DNA from: Terriglobia bacterium | GTDB lineage: Bacteria > Acidobacteriota > Terriglobia > Bryobacterales > Bryobacteraceae | Length of the DNA: 64,000 bases | Assembly: GCA_025363475.1 (NCBI GenBank) | Contig: JANYDS010000073.1 | Location: forward strand, 38,354-102,353 | Reading direction: 5' to 3' | In this document: piece by piece, positions 7,384 through 16,449 of the stretch | Numbering within the stretch: position 1 is the stretch's first letter | Layout: each line of letters opens with the position of its first letter | Position numbers and translations under genes: made by a program | The notes under the pieces: generated by a model | Told to the model about the DNA's origin: nothing | Database searches by the model: none | Seen by the model: the letters and a program-made list of their open reading frames with translations, nothing else

Positions 7384-9525
7384 TTACCTAACCCCGTTTT
7401 TTTGCGCCAGTTCGTACTGCAAATTATTCTTCACCACGTCTAGATCAGGCTGAAGCCGGAAGGCCTCACGCAGCGCGGCAATCGCCTCATCGGTCTTGCC
7501 TATTGTGTGATAGGAGGCAGCCATGTTGGCGTACGCTTCGGCAAGGTCCGGCTGAAGCTTCAAAGCGCTCTTACAGGCTTCAATAGAATCTTCAAACCGA
7601 CCGTCCTGAAAATACAGCGCCGAGAGTTTGAGGAAATGATCAACCGAAGGTTCTTCCTTCGCAAGCTTAACCGTTGAGGTTACTGCTGCGATGCCGGCGA
7701 GAGCCACGTTGCGGCCCCGTTGCGCATCTGCATCCTCAGGGTCCAGCGTCAGAACATTGTTGGCACTCTGGAGCGCGGCAGGCCACTTGTAGTTCTGGAC
7801 ATTGATCTCCATGAGGATCTTGCGCGCCCCGATATCGGAACTGTCCAGGCTCTGCGCCTTCGCCGCCATTTTAAAGGCTTCTTCCGTTTTGCCGTGGCGG
7901 AACAACCAGTCGGCATAACCAGACCAGGCGCGGGCCGGAGGTGCAGCGGACGCGATGGCTTTTCGAAAATGACCTTCCGCATCCTTTTCGAGGCCTACCT
8001 GCTGGCAGGCAATACCGAGTTCGGTTTCAAGTTCGGCGTTGTTCGGCAGTAGTTTCAGCGCTCTCTGCAGATAATCATAGCCAAGGCTGTAGCGAACGCC
8101 GAAAACATCCGCAGCTCCGCTGGACATGAAGGTCAGACCGTAATTCATCACGGCATAACCATCTTTGGGATTGTGATTGACTGCATCGCCCCACAGCGCT
8201 TCATCCGTGACCCAGAATTTATTGCGTTCATTCGTCACCACACCGCAGGCAAGCAGCACCGCTCCGGCCAGAACCGGCGTGCCGAACTGAACAAAAAGGC
8301 GGCCAGGCGCGGTTACTTCCACGCGTCCCAGCAGCAGGCTGACCGCACCGACCACAATAATCACGAGGCCCGCCATGGCCAGAAACGCACGTGAAAAAGC
8401 TTCAGGCTGGCGCTGCGGCATTAGCACAAAAGGTACCAGGCTGGCGAGGAACCACCAAAGCCCGAATGCCATCAATTTCCATTTCGGTTCTCTGCTGATC
8501 AAGCGGGCAAGCCAGACCAGTGCCGCCAGCCCGGCATAACCCGCCAGCGCCAGCGGTGACCACACGTGCTCGAATGGCAAGTATCCGTCGACGCCGCGGA
8601 CCGGAAACGTTACAAAAAACGCAAACAAATAACGAATTACAACCCATGGCTGGGTAGACCAGTAAGCAAGAGAAGGAACCAGCGCCTGCCCTGCGTGGGT
8701 CCCAATCACCGCCGACTGCCCCAGCCAGATAACCGTACAAACCGCAGCTGAAGGGACCACCCGCAGCTTGCCTGCGCCACCCTCGAACAGACAAATATAG
8801 GCCAGCAGCAAGAGCGGGAACGCGAGGGCCGCAGGCCCCGCCAGCATCCCAAGGACAACAGGAATCAGGTAAAACGGGAAGGGAAAACCACGAAAAAATC
8901 TATACACCGCTGAAATACGCGGACGCATTTTGATCCGGAACATATCCCAGTCGTTTTTCGGAACCCGCGGAGTCAGGATCAGAAAATCGACAGGAAGAAG
9001 ACGCGGCCACGCAATCCAGACCAGCAGGCCGCCGATCACGCCCACCGAACTCAGAATCATGCCCCTTTGCAACGCGTAATTCAAAGTTTCCGCCGCCAGC
9101 GGGTGAAAACCATAGAGCGCCGCGCCAAATAAAGCCAGATTATGGGAACTGCGAGGGAGTGCTCTGATCAGCACATAAAAAAGACAAAGTTCAATGGTGA
9201 ACCAGATGAAGTTTTCAACCTGATACAGAATGGGTTCCACCTGCCCTGCAATTTTGTGGTCGAGCGCAAAAGCGGTGAGCAGCACTGGCTGATATTCAGC
9301 GTATTCCGTGCGGGAGCTGTATTTTTCGGGGCTGAGGAAAAACTGGCCGGTATTGGAAAGTGTACGAATGGACTGGTTGGAGACGATTACATGAGAATCG
9401 TCAAGATGAAAACCGCTTTCAAAATGGGTTGACCACGTGACAACAAAGCCCAGCAGTACCAGGATCAGGGTGAGCCAGAATACAACAAGGTCGGTCGTTT
9501 GAGAGGGCTGTTCTGAAGGTGCTAT
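7384..9525 (-). CDS. Polytopic membrane protein with C-terminal TPR repeats; start codon non-canonical or lost
   Basis: About ten membrane helices (first about 430 residues) followed by cytoplasmic or periplasmic TPR repeats (for example LAEAYANMAASYHTIGKTDEA near the end), an architecture seen in acidobacterial proteins of unknown role, some of which are linked to glycan or surface assembly. The first ordinary start, GTG at 9285, cuts into a clearly coding stretch. Upstream, the frame stays open for 80 more codons, encoding a membrane segment (VVFWLTLILVLLGFVV) and a conserved-looking luminal loop, up to a TAG. The only codon that would begin this sensibly is ATA at 9523-9525 (ATA GCA CCT TCA), as if an ATG had become ATA. 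The length would be 713 residues. Confidence 0.75.
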   Translation of the reverse strand: MAPSEQPSQTTDLVVFWLTLILVLLGFVVTWSTHFESGFHLDDSHVIVSNQSIRTLSNTGQFFLSPEKYSSRTEYAEYQPVLLTAFALDHKIAGQVEPILYQVENFIWFTIELCLFYVLIRALPRSSHNLALFGAALYGFHPLAAETLNYALQRGMILSSVGVIGGLLVWIAWPRLLPVDFLILTPRVPKNDWDMFRIKMRPRISAVYRFFRGFPFPFYLIPVVLGMLAGPAALAFPLLLLAYICLFEGGAGKLRVVPSAAVCTVIWLGQSAVIGTHAGQALVPSLAYWSTQPWVVIRYLFAFFVTFPVRGVDGYLPFEHVWSPLALAGYAGLAALVWLARLISREPKWKLMAFGLWWFLASLVPFVLMPQRQPEAFSRAFLAMAGLVIIVVGAVSLLLGRVEVTAPGRLFVQFGTPVLAGAVLLACGVVTNERNKFWVTDEALWGDAVNHNPKDGYAVMNYGLTFMSSGAADVFGVRYSLGYDYLQRALKLLPNNAELETELGIACQQVGLEKDAEGHFRKAIASAAPPARAWSGYADWLFRHGKTEEAFKMAAKAQSLDSSDIGARKILMEINVQNYKWPAALQSANNVLTLDPEDADAQRGRNVALAGIAAVTSTVKLAKEEPSVDHFLKLSALYFQDGRFEDSIEACKSALKLQPDLAEAYANMAASYHTIGKTDEAIAALREAFRLQPDLDVVKNNLQYELAQKNGVR

Positions 9526-9540
9526 ACCCTAAAGTATAGC
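9521..9540. repeat. Perfect inverted repeat at the 5' end of the TPR gene
   Basis: GCTATAC and GTATAGC flank a 6-base centre (CCTAAA), giving two perfect 7-base arms. It covers the expected translation start of the minus-strand TPR membrane gene. It could be an operator or a small hairpin over the start. The same CTATAC/GTATAG half-sites recur in front of the higBA locus at 63002-63022. Confidence 0.5.
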
Positions 9541-9562
9541 CAGTGGTATCGTCACCGGCAAG

Positions 9563-10993
9563 CTAGCCAGTACTACACGCGCGGGCTAGTACTGAGACGT
9601 CCGGCAGCGATTCGATTCTCCAGCAGAGGTCAAGCAGGCGGGGGGTCTGAGAATCCGAAATTACGCCCGCCGCAAGGCCCAGGAATTTCGCTTCAAGATC
9701 AGTGTCCGTCATGGGATGCCTGGTACTGCCCACGGCATGTTCAATGTACTTTTCGAAGTTTTTTCCGTCGTTCAATGTGATGGTGATTCGGACCTGATCC
9801 TCGGCCAGCGAGGAATCGATGGCGGTTGACACTCGTCCGCGCAACGCGATTGTTTCAGGGTTCTGAACCGCGCGATCTGAGAACTGCTGTTCTCCGGCTG
9901 CACCTTCCACGATTGCCACGGCAGCGGCATGGTAAACACTGAATTTGCCTTCAAGTCCTGTATGCGGACTGGTCTTGCCCGTAAGTTCCAGCACCAGAGG
10001 ATGAACTCGCAGGTGAATGGACCGGATTCGATCTGCCGTGAGACGGAACTGATCGCGGAGCTGGATACACCCGTCGATTGTCGGGTGAATGACAATTCCG
10101 CAGGCAAACGGTTTGTAGGTGTTAAGCGAGACCTCCCATGTCGTACCGAGGCCTGCAGTGACTTCGGACCATGTTTGTTTGGTGCTGACCACATTCGCCC
10201 AGCCCGATTTGGCTTCAATTCCATGATCTGAACTGGTGAAGTTCTGTTGCGCCAGAAAGGCTGCGGTGAGGCCGTTCTGCGCGGCTCTGCCCGGGTGAAA
10301 ACTCTTGGTCATCGTCCCGAACATTTCCCGCAGACCCACCGGCTGGGTTGCCGCCAGGCCCAGCGCCCACACCATTTGCTGCTTGTTGAGGCCGAGCAGT
10401 TTACCGGCGGCAGCGGCGGCCCCAAACACGCCTGTCGTTCCTGTGATGTGCCAGCCTCTGTCGTAATGCGCGGGATAGACAGCGTTGCCGAGGCGGCACT
10501 CAACCTCTATGCCCAGGATCATGGCATTCAGGAAATCACTGCCGGAAACGGGCTGCCGTTCGGACAGAGCGAGGATCGCGGAAACTACGGGTCCGGCCGG
10601 ATGGATTACGGTCTTGAGATGAGTATCGTCATAGTCAAGAATATGCGAAGCGATACCGTTGATCAGCGCCGCGTGCAAGATATCGACGCGTTCCGTGCGC
10701 CCGATGAGGGTAGCCTGCGGAGGCCCGAAAAAGGGAGTGAAAGCGGCGATTGCACGGTTGACACCATCGCTCCTGGCACCTCCCAGAGCACAGCCGGCGT
10801 AGTTCAGCAAAGTCCGGGAAGCTTCTTTGCGTACGGCGGCCGGAACGGAATCAAGACTTGCGCCCACCAAATACGCCGCAAGAAGGCCCGTTACATCGCC
10901 CGGAGGCGGTTCGGGGGCAGCCGATGCAGAGGGGACAGTGAAGGCGACCGAGCCTGCCAGCGCGGAAGTGGCGAGAAAGCGGCGTCGTTTCAT
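9563..10993 (-). CDS. MmgE/PrpD family protein with twin-arginine signal
   Basis: 476 residues matching the MmgE/PrpD fold (2-methylcitrate dehydratase, cis-aconitate decarboxylase and relatives). Characteristic stretches include HILDYDDTH around residue 118 and the central GRAAQNGL. The odd feature is an N-terminal MKRRRFLATSALAG followed by a hydrophobic run and ASAAP, a textbook Tat signal, which implies folded export to the periplasm. PrpD itself is cytoplasmic, so the substrate is probably not methylcitrate. I chose ATG 10993 over an upstream TTG at 11008 because it places the twin arginines at residues 3-4. Confidence 0.8.
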   Translation of the reverse strand: MKRRRFLATSALAGSVAFTVPSASAAPEPPPGDVTGLLAAYLVGASLDSVPAAVRKEASRTLLNYAGCALGGARSDGVNRAIAAFTPFFGPPQATLIGRTERVDILHAALINGIASHILDYDDTHLKTVIHPAGPVVSAILALSERQPVSGSDFLNAMILGIEVECRLGNAVYPAHYDRGWHITGTTGVFGAAAAAGKLLGLNKQQMVWALGLAATQPVGLREMFGTMTKSFHPGRAAQNGLTAAFLAQQNFTSSDHGIEAKSGWANVVSTKQTWSEVTAGLGTTWEVSLNTYKPFACGIVIHPTIDGCIQLRDQFRLTADRIRSIHLRVHPLVLELTGKTSPHTGLEGKFSVYHAAAVAIVEGAAGEQQFSDRAVQNPETIALRGRVSTAIDSSLAEDQVRITITLNDGKNFEKYIEHAVGSTRHPMTDTDLEAKFLGLAAGVISDSQTPRLLDLCWRIESLPDVSVLARACSTG

Positions 10994-11008
10994 AGCAGCC
11001 TGTGGCAA

Positions 11009-11224
11009 CTACAGCTTAATACGAGCCGCCGCAGGGGCCGATGAGGCCTTGTCATCGCGGTATACAGGAGTTTGCTGTTTTCGTATCCGTGCGTAAGCGC
11101 AATCCATGCATGTTTCAACCCCTGAAGCCGGGTTGAAGACAGTCGTCATGTGTTCGCAGGAGCGCTTGCAGCGCTGGCAAACGCCCTCCGGGCTCCAACG
11201 GTGATGGCGGAGCAGGCAGATCAT
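11009..11224 (-). CDS. Small cysteine-rich protein, possible zinc-binding
   Basis: 71 residues from the ATG at 11224 (MICLLRHHRW). It has CQRC, a further Cys-Glu-His and a second CMDC pair, which together could ligate one or two zinc ions. The N-terminal C-L-x-x-H-x-W pattern resembles small zinc-ribbon-like proteins of unknown function. An in-frame extension to TTG 11257 or ATG 11254 exists. It ends just before the PrpD-like gene on the same strand. No function can be assigned. Confidence 0.5.
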   Translation of the reverse strand: MICLLRHHRWSPEGVCQRCKRSCEHMTTVFNPASGVETCMDCAYARIRKQQTPVYRDDKASSAPAAARIKL

Positions 11225-11345
11225 GCCCGCCAGAGATATGGCTGAGCTTGGCATCAACTGATTACAAGTATAAGAACAATTCCATAAGGCCGAGAAAAAA
11301 TATGAAGATTTGAGAATCAGGCTCCAGTAGTCCCGAGACAGCCGC

Positions 11346-11375
11346 TTGACCAGTTAGTAAGCATTTACTTACAAT
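11346..11375 (+). promoter_or_regulatory. Promoter with embedded palindromic operator for the tetR/RND operon
   Basis: TTGACC (11346-11351) and TACAAT (11370-11375) are 18 bases apart, a good sigma-70-type promoter. Between and across them lies TTAGTAAGCATTTACTTAC (11354-11372), an imperfect palindrome (AGTAA/TTACT and GTAAG/CTTAC). Palindromes of this look are common TetR-family operators, so the regulator encoded 30 bp downstream probably represses its own operon by blocking RNA polymerase. Direct sequence reading plus inference. Confidence 0.65.
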
Positions 11376-11404
11376 AGATCTTGGCCCACCCTCTCCACTG
11401 CCGG

Positions 11405-12010
11405 ATGCCTGCGGAAGACCGCCGCAAACAGCTGATCGAGATCGCTATCGACCTGTTTTCACGCAAGGGTTTCGGCGGCACAACCACCCGGGAAATCGCG
11501 GCTGCCGCCGGGGTGACCGAAGCCATAATATTCCGGCATTTCGCGACCAAACAAGATCTCTACACGGCGATCCTCGAAGTGGAAGGTGCCGGCAGCGGAA
11601 GCGACCAGTGGCTGGCGGAAACGCAGGGTTTTCTGGACAGCCAGGACGATGAAGGTCTGTTCCGCGTAATTGTGACCAGAGTTGTTGCCCTGCACCGGAC
11701 CCAGCCTCGTTTTGAAAGGCTGATGATGCACGCGGCGCTTGAAGGCCACGAACTTGCCGTGATGCACCACAATCAGCTGACTCTTGGGATCGGTGCACGC
11801 ATCAAAGAATACATAACGGCCAGACAGGCCTCCGGTGCCCTGTTGCAGTGCGATCCGGAAGCGGTGCTGTTCGCAGTGGCGGGTGTGGCGCATTTTTACG
11901 CAACGCAAAAATATATGTACAGGCTTTGTGACGAGCAAATACAGGACGAACAAATGGTTGATTCATTCGTACGCATTCTTATGAACGGTCTTCGGGGAGA
12001 CAGCAAATGA
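11405..12010 (+). CDS. TetR/AcrR family transcriptional regulator
   Basis: 201 residues from the ATG at 11405. The N-terminal helix-turn-helix is canonical (TTREIAAAAGVTEAIIFRHF, about residues 27-46), followed by a variable helical ligand domain. Such repressors release DNA when a drug or metabolite binds. It is the first gene of an operon with the RND adaptor, pump and TolC channel, and its stop overlaps the adaptor start (ATGA). A palindrome sits in the promoter just upstream, consistent with autoregulation and control of efflux. A TTG at 11381 is an alternative start. Confidence 0.9.
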   Translation: MPAEDRRKQLIEIAIDLFSRKGFGGTTTREIAAAAGVTEAIIFRHFATKQDLYTAILEVEGAGSGSDQWLAETQGFLDSQDDEGLFRVIVTRVVALHRTQPRFERLMMHAALEGHELAVMHHNQLTLGIGARIKEYITARQASGALLQCDPEAVLFAVAGVAHFYATQKYMYRLCDEQIQDEQMVDSFVRILMNGLRGDSK

Positions 12011-13281
12011 CAAAGTGGAGACTGGTCTTAATCCCGGCGGCACTCGCGATGCTCGCCGGATGTGGTGCCAAACAGGCGGTGACGCCGGTAGCTGCTGAGC
12101 CTGTGAAAGCGATCGTGGTTACAACAGCCAAAGCGGTGACAAGGGAAGTTCCGGCCGATTTTGAAGAGAGTGGCAGCTTTGTGGCTGATGAGATTTCCGA
12201 CATCGCTCCACCGGTGGCAGGGCGCGTGATTGCGACACCTGTGGACGTGGGTGCGCGAGTGAAAGCCGGCCAGGTGATCTGCGAACTGGACCATCGCGAT
12301 GCCGAACTGAAATTGCAGCAGGCGCGAGCCATACTGCAGGAAGCGACGGCAGGCGTGCGGCAGGCGCGGTCGCGAATCGGTTTGACGAACGGCGCATTCG
12401 ACGCGAATCTGGTGCCGGAAGTGGCGGCAGCTCAGGCTAATTTCCGGTCGGCACAGGCACAGGCGAAACTGGCAACTGCAGATTCACAGCGCTACGCGAG
12501 TCTGGTGGCAACTGGCGACGTTTCCAAAAGTGCGGCAGAGAAAGCTCGCACCCAGCAGGAAACGGCTGAAGCGCAGGCGAATGCCGCGCGGCAGCAATAC
12601 GAAGCAGCTGCCAATAATGCCCGCTGGAATTTTGAAGGCGTGCAGACCACTACCGCTTCGCTGGACAGCGTGAAGGCGCAACTGGCACAGGCCGAGAAGG
12701 GTCTGGCTGATACCACGATCCGCGCACCCTTCGATGGCTTCATCACAGCCCGTCCGGTGGCGGCAGGTGAATATGTGGGGCTGGGGGCGAAGATCGCAAC
12801 CATCGTTCGCATTGCTTCGCTCAGGCTGGAACTGCAAACGCCCGAACAGAGGGCTTCACAGGCTCACCTGGGCGATGCGGTTGTTGCGCATGTGGCTGCG
12901 TTTCCGGATCGCGATTTTCTGGGCCGCGTGAGCGCGATCAACGCCGCAGTGGACCCGGCTTCACGTGTCTTCATTCTGGAAGCGCGCTTCGACAATCCGG
13001 ACGCGGCGCTGAAGCCAGGTATGTTCGCCATTGCTAAAGTGCGGCAGCCCGGTGGCATGCCCGGTGTGTTCGTACCGAAGGTCGCCGTGGTTCGCGACAA
13101 AACAACGGACTCCAACCAGGTGTTTGTGGTTCAGGACGGCAAGGTTCGGCTGCGGGTGGTTTCTGTTGGTGACCAGAGCGGCGATTCGGTTCGCATCCTC
13201 TCAGGCATTGCAGATGGTGATGTGGTTGCCACCAGCAACCGCACGGAACTGTTCGACGGCGCCCAGGTTACTCAAAAATAA
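12007..13281 (+). CDS. RND efflux periplasmic adaptor (membrane fusion protein)
   Basis: 424 residues with a lipoprotein signal peptide ending in LAGC (Cys19), so it should be anchored to the inner membrane. It has the HlyD/AcrA order of a split lipoyl domain (IAPPVAGRV ... RAPFDGFI), a central alpha-helical hairpin rich in Ala and Gln (about residues 95-235), a beta-barrel and a C-terminal membrane-proximal domain. It bridges the RND pump to the outer-membrane channel. It overlaps tetR by 4 bp and is followed 6 bp later by the pump gene, so the three components are made together. Confidence 0.93.
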   Translation: MTKWRLVLIPAALAMLAGCGAKQAVTPVAAEPVKAIVVTTAKAVTREVPADFEESGSFVADEISDIAPPVAGRVIATPVDVGARVKAGQVICELDHRDAELKLQQARAILQEATAGVRQARSRIGLTNGAFDANLVPEVAAAQANFRSAQAQAKLATADSQRYASLVATGDVSKSAAEKARTQQETAEAQANAARQQYEAAANNARWNFEGVQTTTASLDSVKAQLAQAEKGLADTTIRAPFDGFITARPVAAGEYVGLGAKIATIVRIASLRLELQTPEQRASQAHLGDAVVAHVAAFPDRDFLGRVSAINAAVDPASRVFILEARFDNPDAALKPGMFAIAKVRQPGGMPGVFVPKVAVVRDKTTDSNQVFVVQDGKVRLRVVSVGDQSGDSVRILSGIADGDVVATSNRTELFDGAQVTQK

Positions 13282-13287
13282 ATCGAT

Positions 13288-16200
13288 ATGCACGCACTTG
13301 CTCAGCTTTGTATCAAACGACCTGTCTTCGCGACGATGCTGATTTTATCGCTGGTGGTGGTCGGCGCGTTTTCCTATTTCAGTTTGGGCGTTGATCTGTT
13401 TCCCAAGGTTGATATCCCGACGGTTCAGGTTTTGATTGTTGACCCCGGCGGCTCGCCGGAAGAAATTGAAACTGAGATTTCGAAGAAGGTAGAGGATTCG
13501 GTCAACACCATCAGCGGTGTGGATCAGGTAAGGTCGATTTCTTCAGAGGGGCAGGCGCTGGTTGTGATCACGTTCGATCTTTCCAAGAACGGCGATGTGG
13601 CGGCGCAGGAAGTGCAGAACAAGGTCAACCTGATTACGAATGAACTGCCGCAGTCAGCAAAGGTGCCGATTGTTGCAAAGTTTGATCCGGATGCGCAGCC
13701 TGTGCTGCAGGTTGTTGTGTCGTCTCCGCGGTCGCTGCGGGATCTGACGATGATCGCGGACAAGCTGATCAAACAGAAGCTGGAGAATGCTTCGGGCGTG
13801 GGTCAGGTGCGCATTGTGGGTGGTGCGCGGCGCGAGATTCATGTGCTGGTGGATCCGGACAAACTGCGGGCCTACAATCTGACCATTACCGATGTTTTTG
13901 GAGCACTCCGGTCCCAGAATCTGGAGCTGCCTGCGGGCACGCTCAAAGAGGGAGCGAAGAATTTCACCATCCGCACCACCGGGCGCATTACAGACCCTGA
14001 ACAATTCAGCCATATCGCGATTGCCAACCGCAACGGCTATGTGGTGAAGGTTAGTGATATCGGGCGCAGCGAAGACAGCTATGTGGAACCAACCACGTCT
14101 TCCCGGCTGGACGGAGTCCCGGCCGTGACGCTGGTGGTGGCGAAGCAATCGGGCGTCAATACGGTCAACACCGCGCGGGACATTAAGGCGCGCATGGCAG
14201 AGATTGCCGCCAGTCTGCCGAAAGATGTGAAGACAGAGATCATTGGCGATCAGTCGATTTTCATTGAGGCTGCGGTGAATTCGATCAAGGAACATTTGAT
14301 CGAGGGCGGCCTGTTTGCTTCCATCATCATTTTTCTTTTTCTCCGGAACTGGCGGACCACACTGATTGCGGCAATTGCGATTCCGACCTCGATCATTTCC
14401 ACCTTTGCGTTAATGGCCGCGATGGGCTTTACGCTGAACCAGATCACGATGCTGGCGCTGACCCTGATGGTGGGTATCGTGATTGACGATGCCATCATCG
14501 TGCTGGAAAATATCTACCGTTTTATAGAAGAAAAGCACATGCCGCCGATGCAGGCCGCGGTCGAAGGCACCAGCGAAATCGGTCTGGCCGTGATGGCAAC
14601 CACTCTTTCGCTTTTGGCGGTGTTTCTGCCTGTGGGTTTCATGGGCGGCATTGTAGGCCGGTTCATGAGTTCGTTCGGCTTTACTTCAGCCTTTGCAATT
14701 GCAGTGTCACTGCTGGTTTCATTTACCCTGACGCCGATGCTTTCGTCGCGGTTTATTAAGCCGCCCGCGGAGGGACAGAAGCACAACTCATCCAAAGATG
14801 GTTTCATCTATAAGTGGGTTGACGGCACTTACACCGTGTTACTCAAGTGGTCGCTGGCGCACCGGGCGTGGATGGTGGGTTTTTGTCTGCTGACTATTGC
14901 GAGCATTGTGCCGCTGTTTATGCTGGTGGGTAAAAACTTTCTGCCAAATGATGATCAGTCGCAGTTTAATGTGCTGGTGCGGACGCCCGAAGGCACATCT
15001 CTGGCGGCCACAACGGCGCTTACAGAAAACATTGCCAGCGACATCCGCAGGATGCCTGGAGTGCAGCATACGCTCATGACGGCAGGCGGCGGGGCCAATG
15101 CTTCGGTGAACACATCATCGATCTTCATCAAACTGGTTGATCTCGATCAGCGCACCACCACACAGTCTGATTTTATGCAGGAGACGCGCCGGTTCCTGAA
15201 GCGCTATCCGAAGGACATTCATTCGAGCGTGGAGCTGGTTTCGAGCGTGGGCGGCAATCAGAGCAACGCTGAAATTCAGTACTACATTCAGGGTCCGGAC
15301 CTGGGCCATCTGCAGAAGTATTCCGACGAACTGGTCAAGAAGATCAGCCAGATTCCAGGCGCGACTGACGCCGACACAACGCTGCGGAGCGGCAAGCCGG
15401 AAGTGCGGCTGCTAATCAACCGTCCGCGGGCGGCAGATCTGGGTGTTTCGGTGCTCGATATTGAACAGGCGCTGAATACGCTGGTGGCGGGTCAGGTGGC
15501 TTCTACCTTCAACGCCGGCGATGACCAGTATGATGTTCGGGTCCGCGCAGAAGAAGAGTTCCGCACCAGCGCCGAGGGACTGGCGCGGATGACGGTGCCC
15601 TCAGCAAAACGCGGTTCTGTGGGCCTTGATGAAGTGGTTGAAATCCGGCAGGGCTCCGGGCCTTCAGCCGTGAACCGCATCAACCGGCAGCGGCAGGTGA
15701 CTCTGACCGCAAATACATTGCCGGGCGGATCACAGGCCGCGATCTTGAGCGGTATCAGCGACGCTGCGGCGGAAATCAATATGGATCCGGATTACAAAAG
15801 CGGTCTGGACGGGACTTCAAAAGAACTGGGTCGTGCAGGCTATTACTTCCTCCTGGCATTCGCCCTTACCTTCATCTTCATGTACATCGTGCTGGCCGCG
15901 CAGTTTGAATCGTTCATTCACCCGATTACGATTTTGCTGACACTGCCGCTGGCTGTACCTTTTGGAATCCTGTCGCTGCTGGTGATGCACCAGACAGTGA
16001 ACATTTTCTCAGGGTTGGGACTGCTGCTGCTGTTCGGTATTGTCAAGAAAAATGCCATTCTGCAGATCGATCATACGAATGGCTTGAGGGCTTCCGGCTT
16101 GCCTCGTTACGACGCCATCGTGCAGGCGAACCGTGACCGTTTACGTCCAATTCTGATGACCACGATGGCGCTGGTGGCCGGCATGATGCCGCTGGTGATT

Positions 16201-16449
16201 TCAAATGGCACGGGCGCGGCCACCAACCGGTCTATTGGCGTCCTGGTAGCCGGTGGCCAAACGCTCTGTCTGGTACTAACGCTGCTGGCTGTGCCGGTAT
16301 TCTATTCGCTGTTTGAAGATCTGCAGGAACTACCGATATTCCGTAGAGTGGGGAAGAGTTTGGGGAATGTGAAGAAGTTGCTGCCGGGTAAAGAGAAAGT
16401 GCTTGAACCTGCGCTGCGGCGTGAACTGAATGACGGGGATACAGTATGA
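13288..16449 (+). CDS. RND efflux permease (AcrB/MdtB-like, HAE1 type)
   Basis: 1053 residues, the usual length of a hydrophobe/amphiphile RND pump: twelve membrane helices and two large periplasmic loops. The proton-relay aspartate pair is present in helix 4 (GIVIDDAIIVLENIY, about residues 395-409). It uses the proton gradient to drive drugs or toxic metabolites out through the adaptor and TolC-type partner in the same operon. The acidic pair and VENI-like helix place it with HAE1 pumps rather than metal-exporting CusA types. The substrate is unknown. Confidence 0.95.
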   Translation: MHALAQLCIKRPVFATMLILSLVVVGAFSYFSLGVDLFPKVDIPTVQVLIVDPGGSPEEIETEISKKVEDSVNTISGVDQVRSISSEGQALVVITFDLSKNGDVAAQEVQNKVNLITNELPQSAKVPIVAKFDPDAQPVLQVVVSSPRSLRDLTMIADKLIKQKLENASGVGQVRIVGGARREIHVLVDPDKLRAYNLTITDVFGALRSQNLELPAGTLKEGAKNFTIRTTGRITDPEQFSHIAIANRNGYVVKVSDIGRSEDSYVEPTTSSRLDGVPAVTLVVAKQSGVNTVNTARDIKARMAEIAASLPKDVKTEIIGDQSIFIEAAVNSIKEHLIEGGLFASIIIFLFLRNWRTTLIAAIAIPTSIISTFALMAAMGFTLNQITMLALTLMVGIVIDDAIIVLENIYRFIEEKHMPPMQAAVEGTSEIGLAVMATTLSLLAVFLPVGFMGGIVGRFMSSFGFTSAFAIAVSLLVSFTLTPMLSSRFIKPPAEGQKHNSSKDGFIYKWVDGTYTVLLKWSLAHRAWMVGFCLLTIASIVPLFMLVGKNFLPNDDQSQFNVLVRTPEGTSLAATTALTENIASDIRRMPGVQHTLMTAGGGANASVNTSSIFIKLVDLDQRTTTQSDFMQETRRFLKRYPKDIHSSVELVSSVGGNQSNAEIQYYIQGPDLGHLQKYSDELVKKISQIPGATDADTTLRSGKPEVRLLINRPRAADLGVSVLDIEQALNTLVAGQVASTFNAGDDQYDVRVRAEEEFRTSAEGLARMTVPSAKRGSVGLDEVVEIRQGSGPSAVNRINRQRQVTLTANTLPGGSQAAILSGISDAAAEINMDPDYKSGLDGTSKELGRAGYYFLLAFALTFIFMYIVLAAQFESFIHPITILLTLPLAVPFGILSLLVMHQTVNIFSGLGLLLLFGIVKKNAILQIDHTNGLRASGLPRYDAIVQANRDRLRPILMTTMALVAGMMPLVISNGTGAATNRSIGVLVAGGQTLCLVLTLLAVPVFYSLFEDLQELPIFRRVGKSLGNVKKLLPGKEKVLEPALRRELNDGDTV

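Noticed and set aside
10247..11044. A 265-codon plus-strand frame opposite the MmgE/PrpD gene
   Set aside because: Entirely antisense to a well-recognised enzyme, with low-complexity Gly/Arg/Ser content.
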